Below, one piece after another: positions 1 to 8,190 of a stretch of 45,588 bases of DNA. The number at the start of each line of letters is the position of its first letter. Positions within the stretch are counted from its first letter, which is position 1. Both the position numbers and the translations under genes were made by a program. Source of the stretch: an uncultured Nocardioides sp. (GTDB lineage Bacteria; Actinomycetota; Actinomycetes; Propionibacteriales; Nocardioidaceae). The stretch covers positions 1 through 45,588 of the forward strand of contig NZ_CANKYS010000018.1 in the NCBI RefSeq assembly GCF_947488025.1, read 5' to 3'. The notes under the pieces were generated by a model. That model was not told the origin of the DNA. It saw only the letters and a program-made list of their open reading frames with translations, and did no database searches.

Positions 1-23
1 AGACGCCACGCCCGCACCGCGTA

Positions 24-71
24 GTGTCACCGATGTCCTGAGACATATGTGTCACCGATGTCCTGAGACAT
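24..71. repeat. two direct copies of a 23-bp repeat, possible IS end
   Basis: Positions 24-46 and 49-71 carry the same 23 bases, beginning GTGTCACCGATGTCCTGAGA, separated by two bases. TGTCACC followed by GATGTCCTGAGACAT resembles terminal sequences of IS481-type elements in actinobacteria from memory; no transposase is visible because the window starts here. It may be the end of an element lying upstream, or a remnant with a duplicated end. Confidence 0.5.
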
Positions 72-124
72 CACACGAGGTTCGGACCGACGGTCCTCAT
101 GACGTCCCGTGGTCGCGGCTCGCC

Positions 125-568
125 TCAGCCGCCCGGCACGACCGTGACGGCCGCCGTGCTGCTGGCGCCGATGGTCGGGCTGCGGGGCGAGCCGGGGATC
201 GTGAGCGGCAGCTCGAGGGGTGCGCTCAGCCGGACCGTGACGGAACGACCGACCGGGTCGACGCGTACGCCGACGGCGATGCCGGGGTATCTCGCGCCCG
301 CGTCGGCGCGGGCGAGGTAGTCGCGCACCGCGGCCTCGACCGCCGCCTCCTGCTGGGTGAGGCGGTCACCGTCGAGGCCCTGCTCGTAGATGCCGGCCGC
401 GCCGAGGTCGGCGCCGTAGAGGGCAGCGCCGTCGGCGAGGTTGTCGAGTCCCTGGCGCTGGAGGTAGGCCGCGGACGCGTCGATGACCACGACGATCGCC
501 ATCAGCAGGATGCTCGCGAAGCCGATGATCAGGAGCGTCACCTGCCCCTGCTCGTCGCGGCGCCTCAT
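125..568 (-). CDS. TadG-like Flp pilus-assembly protein
   Basis: 147 residues. The N-terminus is a short basic stretch ending in DEQGQ, followed by one hydrophobic segment (about residues 10-32), the layout of TadE/TadG pseudopilins that are held in the membrane by a class III pilin-like signal. The rest is predicted to lie outside the membrane; no vWA domain is present, so it is a short TadG-like protein. It is the last gene of the Tad operon and its ATG overlaps the stop of the gene before it by four bases (ATGA). It probably forms a minor pseudopilin or assembly factor at the membrane. The assignment rests on architecture and operon position, not on a catalytic motif. Confidence 0.75.
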   Translation of the reverse strand: MRRRDEQGQVTLLIIGFASILLMAIVVVIDASAAYLQRQGLDNLADGAALYGADLGAAGIYEQGLDGDRLTQQEAAVEAAVRDYLARADAGARYPGIAVGVRVDPVGRSVTVRLSAPLELPLTIPGSPRSPTIGASSTAAVTVVPGG

Positions 569-1068
569 CGCTCGTCCGCCCCGTCCGTCCCGCCGTCGGA
601 CCCACCGTCGGAGCCGCTCTCGACGTACTGCCCGATCGGCACCGTGTGGGTCGCGTCGAGCGAGAAGACGGCGGCACCCTTGCCGAGGATCGCCGGGAAG
701 AACGGCAGCTCCACCCCGGAGTCGACGCGCACCGTGATGACCGAGGTCCCGACGTGGCAGTTGCCGGCGGGGGCGTCGCAGGTGACGCTCACGCGGGCGC
801 GCTGGCCGGGGGTGCCCTGGTCGGCGAGGACCTGGCGTACGACGGCCTCGGCCCGGGTCGCCCCGGTCGCGTCGTCGGGTGCCAGGGCGTAGGCCCGTCC
901 GGCGGCACGGGCGGCCGCACTGGTGGCGAACGCGCCCTGCTGCACCTCGAACACCGAGATCACGATCCAGATGAGCGGTACCAGCAGGATGATCGCGAGC
1001 CAGCTGAGCTCGACGAGGGCCGAGCCGCGCTCGTCGCGCGTCCTCGCGGTCGGGCGCGGCCGGGTCAC
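565..1068 (-). CDS. TadE-like pseudopilin (second copy)
   Basis: 167 residues. The N-terminus has a DERGSALVEL motif and a hydrophobic helix at about residues 16-42, typical of TadE family proteins: a G-x4-E type processing site in front of a transmembrane helix, with Glu in the expected place. The remainder is an extracellular domain with two cysteines (near TCDAPAGNCHVG) that could form a disulfide, and an Asp/Gly/Ser-rich tail. GTG start overlaps the preceding stop by four bases (GTGA), so translation is likely coupled. Role: minor pilin/assembly protein of the Tad pilus. Confidence 0.8.
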   Translation of the reverse strand: MTRPRPTARTRDERGSALVELSWLAIILLVPLIWIVISVFEVQQGAFATSAAARAAGRAYALAPDDATGATRAEAVVRQVLADQGTPGQRARVSVTCDAPAGNCHVGTSVITVRVDSGVELPFFPAILGKGAAVFSLDATHTVPIGQYVESGSDGGSDGGTDGADER

Positions 1069-1460
1069 GGCGGCGCCACCTCCGCGATGGCGTGCCCGGA
1101 CACCCGGACGGGCACGCCCGCTCCGCCGAACCCGAGCAGGCTCACGTCAGCCGTGACGACGGCCTCGTAGCCCGGCGCTCCGCCGACGAGCGCTGGGCGC
1201 ACGGTCACCGAACGGACGAAGTCCCGCGACAGGGCACCGCTCACCAGCTCCTGCACCTTCGCCCGGCCCGCCGGCGCCGACGAACCGGCGACCGCGGCGT
1301 GCCGGGCCCCCTCGGCCGCTGCGGACGCGAGGGTGTTGCGCACGTGGAGCACCAGCGCGAGCTGGAGGATGCCGATGACCGGCGGGAGCAGGACGAGCAG
1401 GACGAGGACGAAGTCGACGACCGCTGCCCCGCGCTCGCCGGCGCGGGAGCGGCGAGGCAC
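1065..1460 (-). CDS. TadE-like pseudopilin (first copy)
   Basis: 131 residues starting at GTG, seven bases after the pilin-like gene. It begins with basic residues, GERGAAVVDF and a long hydrophobic helix (about 12-38), followed by a small exported domain. In the usual TadE motif the fifth residue after the cleavage glycine is Glu; here the corresponding region reads AAVVDF, with Asp. Same operon and direction as tadABC; likely a minor pseudopilin. Confidence 0.8.
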   Translation of the reverse strand: MPRRSRAGERGAAVVDFVLVLLVLLPPVIGILQLALVLHVRNTLASAAAEGARHAAVAGSSAPAGRAKVQELVSGALSRDFVRSVTVRPALVGGAPGYEAVVTADVSLLGFGGAGVPVRVSGHAIAEVAPP

Positions 1461-1466
1461 GTCGGC

Positions 1467-1652
1467 CTAGCCGCTGACCATCGCGAACGCCCGCGACAGC
1501 AGCGCACGCAGCTCGTCGCTGACGAACGGGGTGAGCGCGGCGACCACGATGGCGGTCATCAGCGTGACCATCACCCAGCCGGGCACGTCGCCGCGCTCGT
1601 CGCGTGGGCGTGCCGTCAGCAGGAGGAGGAGTCCCGAGAGGGACGGGTGCAT
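1467..1652 (-). CDS. small Flp-pilin-like protein
   Basis: 61 residues, preceded by an AAAGGA ribosome-binding site about seven bases before the ATG. The sequence has a short leader ending in DERG, then a hydrophobic helix (DVPGWVMVTLMTAIVVAALT) and a short amphipathic tail ending in SG. Size and position between tadC and the TadE genes fit the major Flp pilin. Unlike classical Flp pilins, no Glu-Tyr pair follows the presumed cleavage Gly, so processing by a TadV-type peptidase is uncertain; no such peptidase is in the window. Confidence 0.7.
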   Translation of the reverse strand: MHPSLSGLLLLLTARPRDERGDVPGWVMVTLMTAIVVAALTPFVSDELRALLSRAFAMVSG

Positions 1653-1687
1653 GGCGTGTCCTTTCGTTGGAGTCGTCAGGGAAGGCG

Positions 1688-2629
1688 TCAGGGGGTGGTG
1701 AGCCGCAGGCCCAGCACCCCCGGGTAGAAGGCGAACAGGATCGTCACGGGCAGCACGAAGAACACGACGGGCGCCATCATCGCGATCTCCTTGCGGGCGG
1801 CGGTCTCGATGAGCAGGCGCCGACCGGCCTCTCGTACGTCGGCGGCCTGGGCGTGCAGGACGTCGGCCAGCGGGGTGCCACGCTCCATGGCCACGGTGAT
1901 GCCGGTGGCGAACCGGGCCACGATCGGCAGGCCGGTGGAGCGGGCGAGCGACTCGAACGCGGCCCCGACCGGCTCCCCGGTGCGGATCCGGGCCAGCACC
2001 TGGGCGAGGTCGTCGGAGAGGGCGCCGTTGCTGCGGCGTACGACCCGGTCGAGCGCGGACACGGGGCTCTCGCCTGCCGCGACCGACAGCGCCAGCAGCT
2101 CGGCGACCGTGGGGAACTCGACGAGGACCTGACGCTCACGGTTCTTGACCTGGGTGCTGAGCCGGTTGTCGCGGAGGAAGACGCCGCAGACGAATCCGAG
2201 CACGCAGAACACCGCACCCGAGCCGACGCTGCCGACGCCGCCCAGCGCCCGCAGCAGGACGACGGCGGCAGCGGCCGCGAAGCCGACCAGCCCCCAGACG
2301 ACCTGCTCGATGCGGAAGTCCTGGACGGTGCGGTCGAGGCCGGCGCGCTGGAGGCGGCGGCGTACGGACGTGCTGCCGCCGAGCACCCGCTCGACCAGGT
2401 CGGCGGCCCGGCGCAGCAGCGGGCCGAAGATGCCCGCGGCCGCCGAGGTGGGCGTGGACGTGACGGGCCGCAGGACGGAGGTCTCGTCGAGGCGCGGCAC
2501 GTCGCGCAGGTAGGGCAGGACCCGCACCGAGAGCTGCGGGCGGCGCAGCACCGCGACCCGCAGCCCGACGAGGAGCAGCCCGGCTCCGGCCACGGCTCCG
2601 AGCAGGGCACCCCACACGGCGGTGCTCAC
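1688..2629 (-). CDS. tadC: TadC-like inner-membrane platform protein (GspF family)
   Basis: 313 residues from a GTG whose bases overlap the tadB stop (GTGA), which decides this start over longer in-frame possibilities. The protein has hydrophobic segments at the N-terminus (about 4-20), around 110-150 and at the C-terminus (about 275-305), and a central T2SSF domain (LVEFPTVAELLALSVAAGES, then repeated helices with RIRTGEPVGAAFE). Such proteins pair with TadB as the membrane platform on which the TadA ATPase acts to extend the pilus. Family assignment is firm; the detailed role is inferred. Confidence 0.9.
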   Translation of the reverse strand: MSTAVWGALLGAVAGAGLLLVGLRVAVLRRPQLSVRVLPYLRDVPRLDETSVLRPVTSTPTSAAAGIFGPLLRRAADLVERVLGGSTSVRRRLQRAGLDRTVQDFRIEQVVWGLVGFAAAAAVVLLRALGGVGSVGSGAVFCVLGFVCGVFLRDNRLSTQVKNRERQVLVEFPTVAELLALSVAAGESPVSALDRVVRRSNGALSDDLAQVLARIRTGEPVGAAFESLARSTGLPIVARFATGITVAMERGTPLADVLHAQAADVREAGRRLLIETAARKEIAMMAPVVFFVLPVTILFAFYPGVLGLRLTTP

Positions 2630-3480
2630 GACAGGATCCGCTTCTCGGTCGGCAACCGCCCGATGCGCATCATCGAGACGTAGGCGAGGACGCAGACGCC
2701 GAACCCGATGCCCAGCACGAGCACGCCGCCGGGCGTGGCGTACTGCCGGATCGCGGTGGTCTGGAACGACATCAGCAGCAGCACGATCCACGGCGCGGCG
2801 ACGGCCAGGCGGGCGCCGTTGACCGTCCAGGCCTGGCGCGACTCGAGCTCGGAGCGGGTGCGTGCGTCGTCGCGCAGGAAGCCGGAGAGGTTGCGCAGCA
2901 GTCGGCCGAGGTCGCCGCCGCCGACCTCGCGCGCGAGCCGCAGCCCCTCGATGACCCGGTCGCCGACGGGGTCGGCCAGGCGGTCCTTGAGCCGGTCGAG
3001 GCACTCGCCGAACCGGCCGGTGACCTGGTAGTCGAGGGCGAACTGCGCGAAGTCGGCGCGCAGGGCCTCGGGCCCGTTGGTGCCGAGCGCGGCGACGGCG
3101 TCGGGCAGGGAGAGGCCGGCGCGGACCGCGCTGGCGAGGTTGTCGACCGCCTCGGGCCACACCTCGGCGAAGTCACGGAGCCGACGGGCGGCTCGCTGGC
3201 GCAGGACGGCGACCGGGAGGTAGGCGGCCATGGTGGCGAAGACGAACGAGACCGGGACGGTCCGCGAGACGGCCTGGACGAGCGCGAACGCCACGGCGAA
3301 GAGCACCGCGCACAACGACAGCACGCTCGCCGGCGTGACGTCGGCGAGCCCCGCCCGGCCGAGGAGACGGCCCAGCGCCGTGGAGGTCGGAGCGGTCGAC
3401 CGCGGGCGCCGCGGGAGCACGAAGGCGGACCAGATCAGCAGCAGGCCGACGCCCACCCCGAGACCGACGAGGGCGCCCAT
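2626..3480 (-). CDS. tadB: TadB-like inner-membrane platform protein (GspF family)
   Basis: 284 residues with an N-terminal transmembrane helix, a pair of helices near 75-110, a T2SSF domain (EVWPEAVDNLASAVRAGLSL through LRNLSGFLRDDARTRSELES) and two C-terminal membrane segments. The pattern VRAGLSLPDAVAAL is characteristic of TadB/GspF proteins. Start ATG shares one base with the tadA stop (TGATG), so it is translationally coupled to the ATPase gene. Together with TadC it forms the pilus assembly platform. Confidence 0.92.
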   Translation of the reverse strand: MGALVGLGVGVGLLLIWSAFVLPRRPRSTAPTSTALGRLLGRAGLADVTPASVLSLCAVLFAVAFALVQAVSRTVPVSFVFATMAAYLPVAVLRQRAARRLRDFAEVWPEAVDNLASAVRAGLSLPDAVAALGTNGPEALRADFAQFALDYQVTGRFGECLDRLKDRLADPVGDRVIEGLRLAREVGGGDLGRLLRNLSGFLRDDARTRSELESRQAWTVNGARLAVAAPWIVLLLMSFQTTAIRQYATPGGVLVLGIGFGVCVLAYVSMMRIGRLPTEKRILS

Positions 3481-4748
3481 CAGCGCCCCACCTCCCCGGA
3501 GGCGAGCAGCTCGTGGACGTCGATGCCGACCCGCTCGTAGCGCTCGACCTGCGCCGGCACCCCTCCGGTGCGTCTCAGGTCGGCGCCGTGCCGCACGAAG
3601 ATCGGCTCGACCTCGATGACGTCGGCCTCGACCCGCCCCGGCACGGACACGATCTCGTTGACGCGGCGTACGCCGTCGGCGCCGAGGCCGAGGTGGACGA
3701 CGAGGTCGACGCTCGTGGCCACCGTCGGCACCACGAAGCGGGCGGAGATGTTGTCACCGGCCAGCAACGGCAGGGTGCACATCTTGACCAGCGCCTCGCG
3801 CGCACTGTTGGCGTGGAGGGTGCACATGCCGGGCAGGCCGGAGTTGAGGGCCAGCAGCAGGTCGAGGCACTCGGCCGCACGGACCTCGCCGACGAGGATC
3901 CGGCTCGGCCGCATCCGGAGGGCCTCCTTCACCAGGTCGCGCAGCACGATCTCGCCGGTCTGCTCGAGCCCGGCCTGCCGGGTCTGCATCGCGACCCAGT
4001 CGGGGTGGGAGAAGCGCAGCTCGAAGACTTCCTCCGCACTCACCACCCGTTCGCCACCGGGCACCGCGGCGGCGAGGCAGTTGAGCATGGTGGTCTTGCC
4101 GGCCTGGGTGCCGCCCGCGACGAGGACGTTGAGCCCGGCCCGCACCGATGCCTCGAGGAAGCGCGCCGCCTGGGGCGTGAGGCTTCCCAGCGAGACGAGG
4201 TCGGACAGTCGGTGGGCGCGCAGCAGGAACTTGCGGATGTTGACCGCGGTGAAGCCGCGCGTGATGCCTTCGAGGACGACGTGGAGGCGGTGGCCCTCGG
4301 GCAGCATGGCGTCGACGAACGGGGTGGAGATGTCTAGCCGGCGCCCGCTGGACTTGAGCATCCGCTCGACGAGCTCGTTGACCTGCGCGGCGTCGAGGCG
4401 GAGGTTGGTCAGCTCGTGGCGGCCGCGGCGGGCGATGAAGACCCGGCTGGGGTCGTTGATCCAGATCTCCTCGACCTCCGGGTCGTCGAGGAAGGGCTGG
4501 AGCGGGCCGAACCCCGACACCCGCGCGACCAGCTCGCCGACCATGGCGCCGTCGTCGGCGACGGGCGCCACGGCGCCGGTGAGGCTGAGGTCGTCGTGGT
4601 CGCGGACGACGTCCTCGGCGATGCGGCGAACGACCCCGGCCTCGCGCTGCGGGTCGACGCCCTCGCGTCGGACGCGCTCGCGCACCTGGAGGTCGAGCCG
4701 CTCGACGAGGTCGTCGGCGTGCGGTCGCGTGATGCGATCAACGGCCAT
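3480..4748 (-). CDS. tadA: TadA/CpaF pilus-assembly ATPase
   Basis: 422 residues. A VirB11/GspE-type secretion ATPase: N-terminal domain (1-150) with GFGPLQPFLDDPEVEEIWIN, then RGFTAVNIRKF, Walker A GGTQAGKTT with Lys218, an Asp box and Walker B region (MRPSRILVGEVRAAECLDLL) and the His-box HANSAREAL. It hydrolyses ATP on the cytoplasmic side to drive polymerisation of the Flp pilus. It is the first gene of a seven-gene operon on the minus strand. The cpaB- and cpaE-like partners expected just upstream are instead near 32-34 kb of this window. Confidence 0.93.
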   Translation of the reverse strand: MAVDRITRPHADDLVERLDLQVRERVRREGVDPQREAGVVRRIAEDVVRDHDDLSLTGAVAPVADDGAMVGELVARVSGFGPLQPFLDDPEVEEIWINDPSRVFIARRGRHELTNLRLDAAQVNELVERMLKSSGRRLDISTPFVDAMLPEGHRLHVVLEGITRGFTAVNIRKFLLRAHRLSDLVSLGSLTPQAARFLEASVRAGLNVLVAGGTQAGKTTMLNCLAAAVPGGERVVSAEEVFELRFSHPDWVAMQTRQAGLEQTGEIVLRDLVKEALRMRPSRILVGEVRAAECLDLLLALNSGLPGMCTLHANSAREALVKMCTLPLLAGDNISARFVVPTVATSVDLVVHLGLGADGVRRVNEIVSVPGRVEADVIEVEPIFVRHGADLRRTGGVPAQVERYERVGIDVHELLASGEVGR

Positions 4749-4784
4749 CGTGCGGCACCTGCTTCCCCGAGAACGTGCTTTGTC

Positions 4785-4790
4785 ACGCTA
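4785..4790 (-). promoter_or_regulatory. candidate -10 element for the tad operon
   Basis: TAGCGT on the minus strand, about 37 bases upstream of the tadA start, in the 192-base divergent gap between tadA and the SDR gene. No convincing -35 hexamer is evident, so this is only a candidate. Nothing else recognisable was seen in the gap. Confidence 0.3.
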
Positions 4791-4940
4791 CCCAGCGCGA
4801 GCCGTCCGGAAACAGGGGTGAAGCAAAGGTTGTGGAGAACCTGACCCATGCCGTCGGCGGCCGGGACGTTCGGCACTGGTGACGACCCCCGCGGGGCCGA
4901 AAGGCTGGGGGTACCGACGACCACGAGGTGTGAGCGACCC

Positions 4941-6029
4941 ATGAGCGCACTGCTGATGACCGGGTTCCCCGGCTTCCTCGGATCCGCCCTGCTCGGCCGC
5001 CTGCTGGCACGGCGCCCGGGCACCACCGCGACCTGCCTGGTGCCGCAGCGCCACCTGGCGCTCGCCCGGGAGCGGCTGGCGGCGATCGAGCTCGACGAAC
5101 CGCACGTCGCGGGCCGCGTCCGGCTCGTCGTCGGCGACCTCACCGCACCGGGCCTCGGTCTCGACGCGGGCGAGGAGGGCCTGCTCGAGGACGTCACCGA
5201 GGTGTGGCACCTCGCCGCGGTCTACGACCTCGCCGTCGGCGAGGAGGTGGCCCACCGCGTCAACGTCGACGGCACCGACCGGGTCCTCGACCTCTGCCGC
5301 AACCTGCCCGGGCTCCAGCGGCTGCACCACGTCAGCACCTGCTACGTCAGCGGCCGGTACGACGGCGAGTTCGGCGAGGACGACCTCGACGTCGGACAGA
5401 CCTTCCGCAACCACTACGAGTCGACCAAGCACGAGGCGGAGCTGCTGGTCCGCAAGGCGATGGCCGCCGGGCTGCCCGCGACCATCTACCGCCCCGGCAT
5501 CGTCGTCGGTGACTCCCGCACCGGGGAGACCCAGAAGTACGACGGCCCCTACTTCCTGGCCACCTTCCTGCGCCGCCAGCTCCCGGTCGCCGTCGTGCCC
5601 GCCGTGGCCGATCCCGACGCCGTCCGCTTCTGCCTGGTGCCGCGGGACTTCGTCATCGACGCGATGGACCGGCTGTCGGTGCTGCCCGAGTCGGAGGGCC
5701 GGACGTACGCCCTGACCGACCCCGACCCACCCACCGCCCGCCAGCTCGTCGACGCCTTCGCCCGCCGCCTGCACAAGCGGGTCGTCTGGGTGCCGCTCCC
5801 CCTGGGCGTGACGAGGGCCGCAGTGTCGCTGCCCCTGGCCGAGCGGCTGATGGGGCTCCCGGTCGAGGCGCTCGACTACTTCGCCTCCCCCACCACCTAC
5901 GACACGACGCGCACCACGACCGACCTCGCCGGGACGGGCCTCAGCTGCCCGCGCTTCGAGGACTACGCCGACCGGTTGCTCGACTTCATGCTCGCGCACC
6001 CCGAGCACGACTCCGCGGCCATGGCGTGA
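4941..6029 (+). CDS. SDR / fatty-acyl reductase-like NAD(P)-binding oxidoreductase
   Basis: 362 residues from ATG 4941, preceded by GAGGTG about ten bases upstream; an upstream in-frame ATG at 4848 would add residues unlike the family. Extended SDR of the NAD_binding_4 (male-sterility) type: Rossmann motif TGFPGFLG (Gly8, 11, 14), VWHLAAVYDL, and the catalytic pair Tyr159/Lys163 in YESTK. This family reduces fatty acyl thioesters or aldehydes, or modifies polyketide/terpenoid carbonyls. It heads a plus-strand cluster with an acyl-ACP-reductase-like protein and a wax synthase, so reduction of a fatty aldehyde to alcohol is the favoured role (inference). Confidence 0.85.
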   Translation: MSALLMTGFPGFLGSALLGRLLARRPGTTATCLVPQRHLALARERLAAIELDEPHVAGRVRLVVGDLTAPGLGLDAGEEGLLEDVTEVWHLAAVYDLAVGEEVAHRVNVDGTDRVLDLCRNLPGLQRLHHVSTCYVSGRYDGEFGEDDLDVGQTFRNHYESTKHEAELLVRKAMAAGLPATIYRPGIVVGDSRTGETQKYDGPYFLATFLRRQLPVAVVPAVADPDAVRFCLVPRDFVIDAMDRLSVLPESEGRTYALTDPDPPTARQLVDAFARRLHKRVVWVPLPLGVTRAAVSLPLAERLMGLPVEALDYFASPTTYDTTRTTTDLAGTGLSCPRFEDYADRLLDFMLAHPEHDSAAMA

Positions 6030-6102
6030 CCCCGGCAGCGCGCAACCGGCCCCACCACCCGACCCACCAGCGGACCGACCACCCGACCTCGGAAGGACCG
6101 AC

Positions 6103-8190
6103 ATGACACCCAGCACGACCGTGGTCCTCGAGCTCAGCCTGGACGGCCCCGAACGGGACCACGACACCCGCGTCACCTTCCTCGGGCAGCGCTTCCGGAT
6201 CGTCCGCCGCGGCACGTCGGGCGATCTCGACGCGGCCACCGAGCTGGTCCGCGAGTGGGCGCCGACGGCGCGTGCCGTCGCGCTCACGGGCATCCGCGAG
6301 GCGCAGGCGGCGGGCCGGTACGCCGGCCCGGCCGACGCGGCCCGCAGGCGCATCACCCGCGAGGCGGGGTCCACCCCGGTCACCGAGGGCGACCAACTCC
6401 TCGAGGTGCTGCAGGAGTGGGCCGTCCGACGCGTCGACACCGAGCTGCCCGGCCACCTCACCAACGCGCGCACGGTCGTGCTGGGCGGACGCAACCACGA
6501 GCGCACGACCCGCATCCTGCGCGAGCACACCGACAACATCGAGCTCGCCGACCCGCTCCTGCGTCTCGACCTGTCCGACCGGCTGCACGCCAACCCGGTC
6601 GTCGGGCTCGCCGCCGACGTGCTCGGCGAGGTCGGCGCCCTGCCGGCACGGATGGTGCCGTACGCCCTGCGCACCCGGCTCCTCTCGCCCGCCCGTCAGG
6701 CGGCCCACGCGATGGCGCGCCGGGCCGCGCGGGACTGCGACGTGCTGGTGGCGACGTACGCCGAGCTGGCGGGGTTCGGGCTCGAGGACCTGGCCGGCAA
6801 GACGCTGATCACCTCGGCGATCGACGACCACCGCCTGGCCGAGCTCGGCGACCGGGGCGTCGACCTGGTCGTCGACATCACGCCCCAGCCGTTCGCCGTG
6901 GTCGTCGAGGCAGCCGTGCTCGAGGCACTGATGATCGCGTCGGTCGACGGCAACGCGCTCACCGACGACGACCTGCTGGACATGATCGTCGGCGCCGACC
7001 TGGAGCCCCGGCTGCTCCACCCCAACGGCCCGCGCCGCAAGAGCCGGTTCGCCTTCGTGATCCACCCGCTGTCGCAGCAGTACTTCCGCAACGTCGAGCC
7101 CCTGCGCACGGTCTCCCGGCTGGCCCCGCAGCCGGTGATGGACCTGGTGGAGAAGGTGGTGGCCTACAGTCCGCCGTTCACCTACAGCCACGTCACCGGC
7201 ATCACCTCGCCGACCGGCGCCGAGGCGGAGGGCTGGCTCATCACCGTGGGCGGCACCCCGCGCGAGATGATGGCCCACGACCCCGAGTTCACCTATCGCC
7301 GGCTGCTGTCGGCGGCCGAGACGGCCCGCAAGCTCGGCGCCCAGATCATGGGGCTGGGCGCCTTCACCAAGGTGGTGGGCGACGCCGGGGTGACCGTGGC
7401 CCGCCAGGCGCCGCTGCCCGTCACCACCGGCAACAGCTACAGCGCGTCCGCGGCGCTCTGGGCGGCCCACGAGGCGTTGCACCGGCTCGACCTCGTCGAG
7501 GTCGGTGCCGACGGCGTCCTCGAGGGCAACGCGATGGTGGTCGGGGCGACGGGAGCGATCGGCTCGGTCTGCGCGCGCCTGCTGGCGGTCGCCGGGGCGC
7601 GGCTGTGGCTGGTGTCCCCGGAGTCGGCGAAGCTGCTGGCGCTCAAGGCGCTGATCGAGCGGGAGCACCCCGGCACCGAGGTCCACGTCGCGACCAGCCC
7701 CGACGGCGCGCTCCCCGGGATGGACCTCGTCGTGACCGCCACGTCGGGTGCCGGCAAGCGCGTCCTCGACATCACGGCCGTCAAGCCGGGCTGCGTCATC
7801 ACCGACGTCGCCCGCCCGCTGGACCTCTCGGCGGAGGACGTCGCGAAGCGGCCGGACGTCCTGGTGATCGAGTCGGGCGAGATCGAGCTCCCCGGCCACG
7901 TGCGGATGCGCGACATCGGCCTGCCGGACGGCGTGGTGTACGCCTGCCTGGCCGAGACCGTGGTGCTGGCCCTCGAGGGCCGCTACGAGTCCTTCACTGT
8001 CGGGCGCAACATCGAGTGGGAGAAGGTCAAGGAGATCTACCGGCTCGGACTCAGGCACGGCATGCGCCTGGCGACGATCTCGGGCGTGAACGGCGTCGTC
8101 ACCGCCGAGGACCTCGAGCAGGTGCGCGCACTCGCGCTGGCGGCCCGCGCCGGGACCGCGCCCAGCGACCTCGCCGGAGCGGTGCCATGA
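6103..8190 (+). CDS. acyl-ACP reductase-like dehydrogenase with a 310-residue N-terminal extension
   Basis: 695 residues, RBS GGAAGG seven bases before ATG. Residues about 313-690 line up with cyanobacterial long-chain acyl-ACP reductase (AAR, about 340 residues): KSRFAFVIHPLSQQYFRNVE resembles the AAR N-terminus, TTGNSYSA, nucleotide motif VVGATGAIGS (481-487), and the C-terminal block VYACLAETVVLALEGRY, in which Cys615 matches the Cys of FACFAE in AAR that forms the acyl-enzyme. This predicts NADPH-dependent reduction of an activated fatty acid to the aldehyde. Residues 1-310 are a separate domain I do not recognise, with a possible nucleotide-binding fold near VVLGGRNHERTTR. The stop overlaps the next start (ATGA). 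It was aligned from memory, so the exact substrate is uncertain. Confidence 0.75.
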   Translation: MTPSTTVVLELSLDGPERDHDTRVTFLGQRFRIVRRGTSGDLDAATELVREWAPTARAVALTGIREAQAAGRYAGPADAARRRITREAGSTPVTEGDQLLEVLQEWAVRRVDTELPGHLTNARTVVLGGRNHERTTRILREHTDNIELADPLLRLDLSDRLHANPVVGLAADVLGEVGALPARMVPYALRTRLLSPARQAAHAMARRAARDCDVLVATYAELAGFGLEDLAGKTLITSAIDDHRLAELGDRGVDLVVDITPQPFAVVVEAAVLEALMIASVDGNALTDDDLLDMIVGADLEPRLLHPNGPRRKSRFAFVIHPLSQQYFRNVEPLRTVSRLAPQPVMDLVEKVVAYSPPFTYSHVTGITSPTGAEAEGWLITVGGTPREMMAHDPEFTYRRLLSAAETARKLGAQIMGLGAFTKVVGDAGVTVARQAPLPVTTGNSYSASAALWAAHEALHRLDLVEVGADGVLEGNAMVVGATGAIGSVCARLLAVAGARLWLVSPESAKLLALKALIEREHPGTEVHVATSPDGALPGMDLVVTATSGAGKRVLDITAVKPGCVITDVARPLDLSAEDVAKRPDVLVIESGEIELPGHVRMRDIGLPDGVVYACLAETVVLALEGRYESFTVGRNIEWEKVKEIYRLGLRHGMRLATISGVNGVVTAEDLEQVRALALAARAGTAPSDLAGAVP

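Noticed and set aside
5986..8058. 690-codon frame opposite the AAR-like gene
   Set aside because: Same reason: the antisense reading lacks any recognisable domain and covers a well-supported gene.
6255..8186. Long open frame on the plus strand running into the wax-synthase gene
   Set aside because: It is the second frame of the AAR-like gene, rich in Arg, Ala and Gly with no family signature; the wax-synthase gene has its own ATG at 8187 with a stop overlap.
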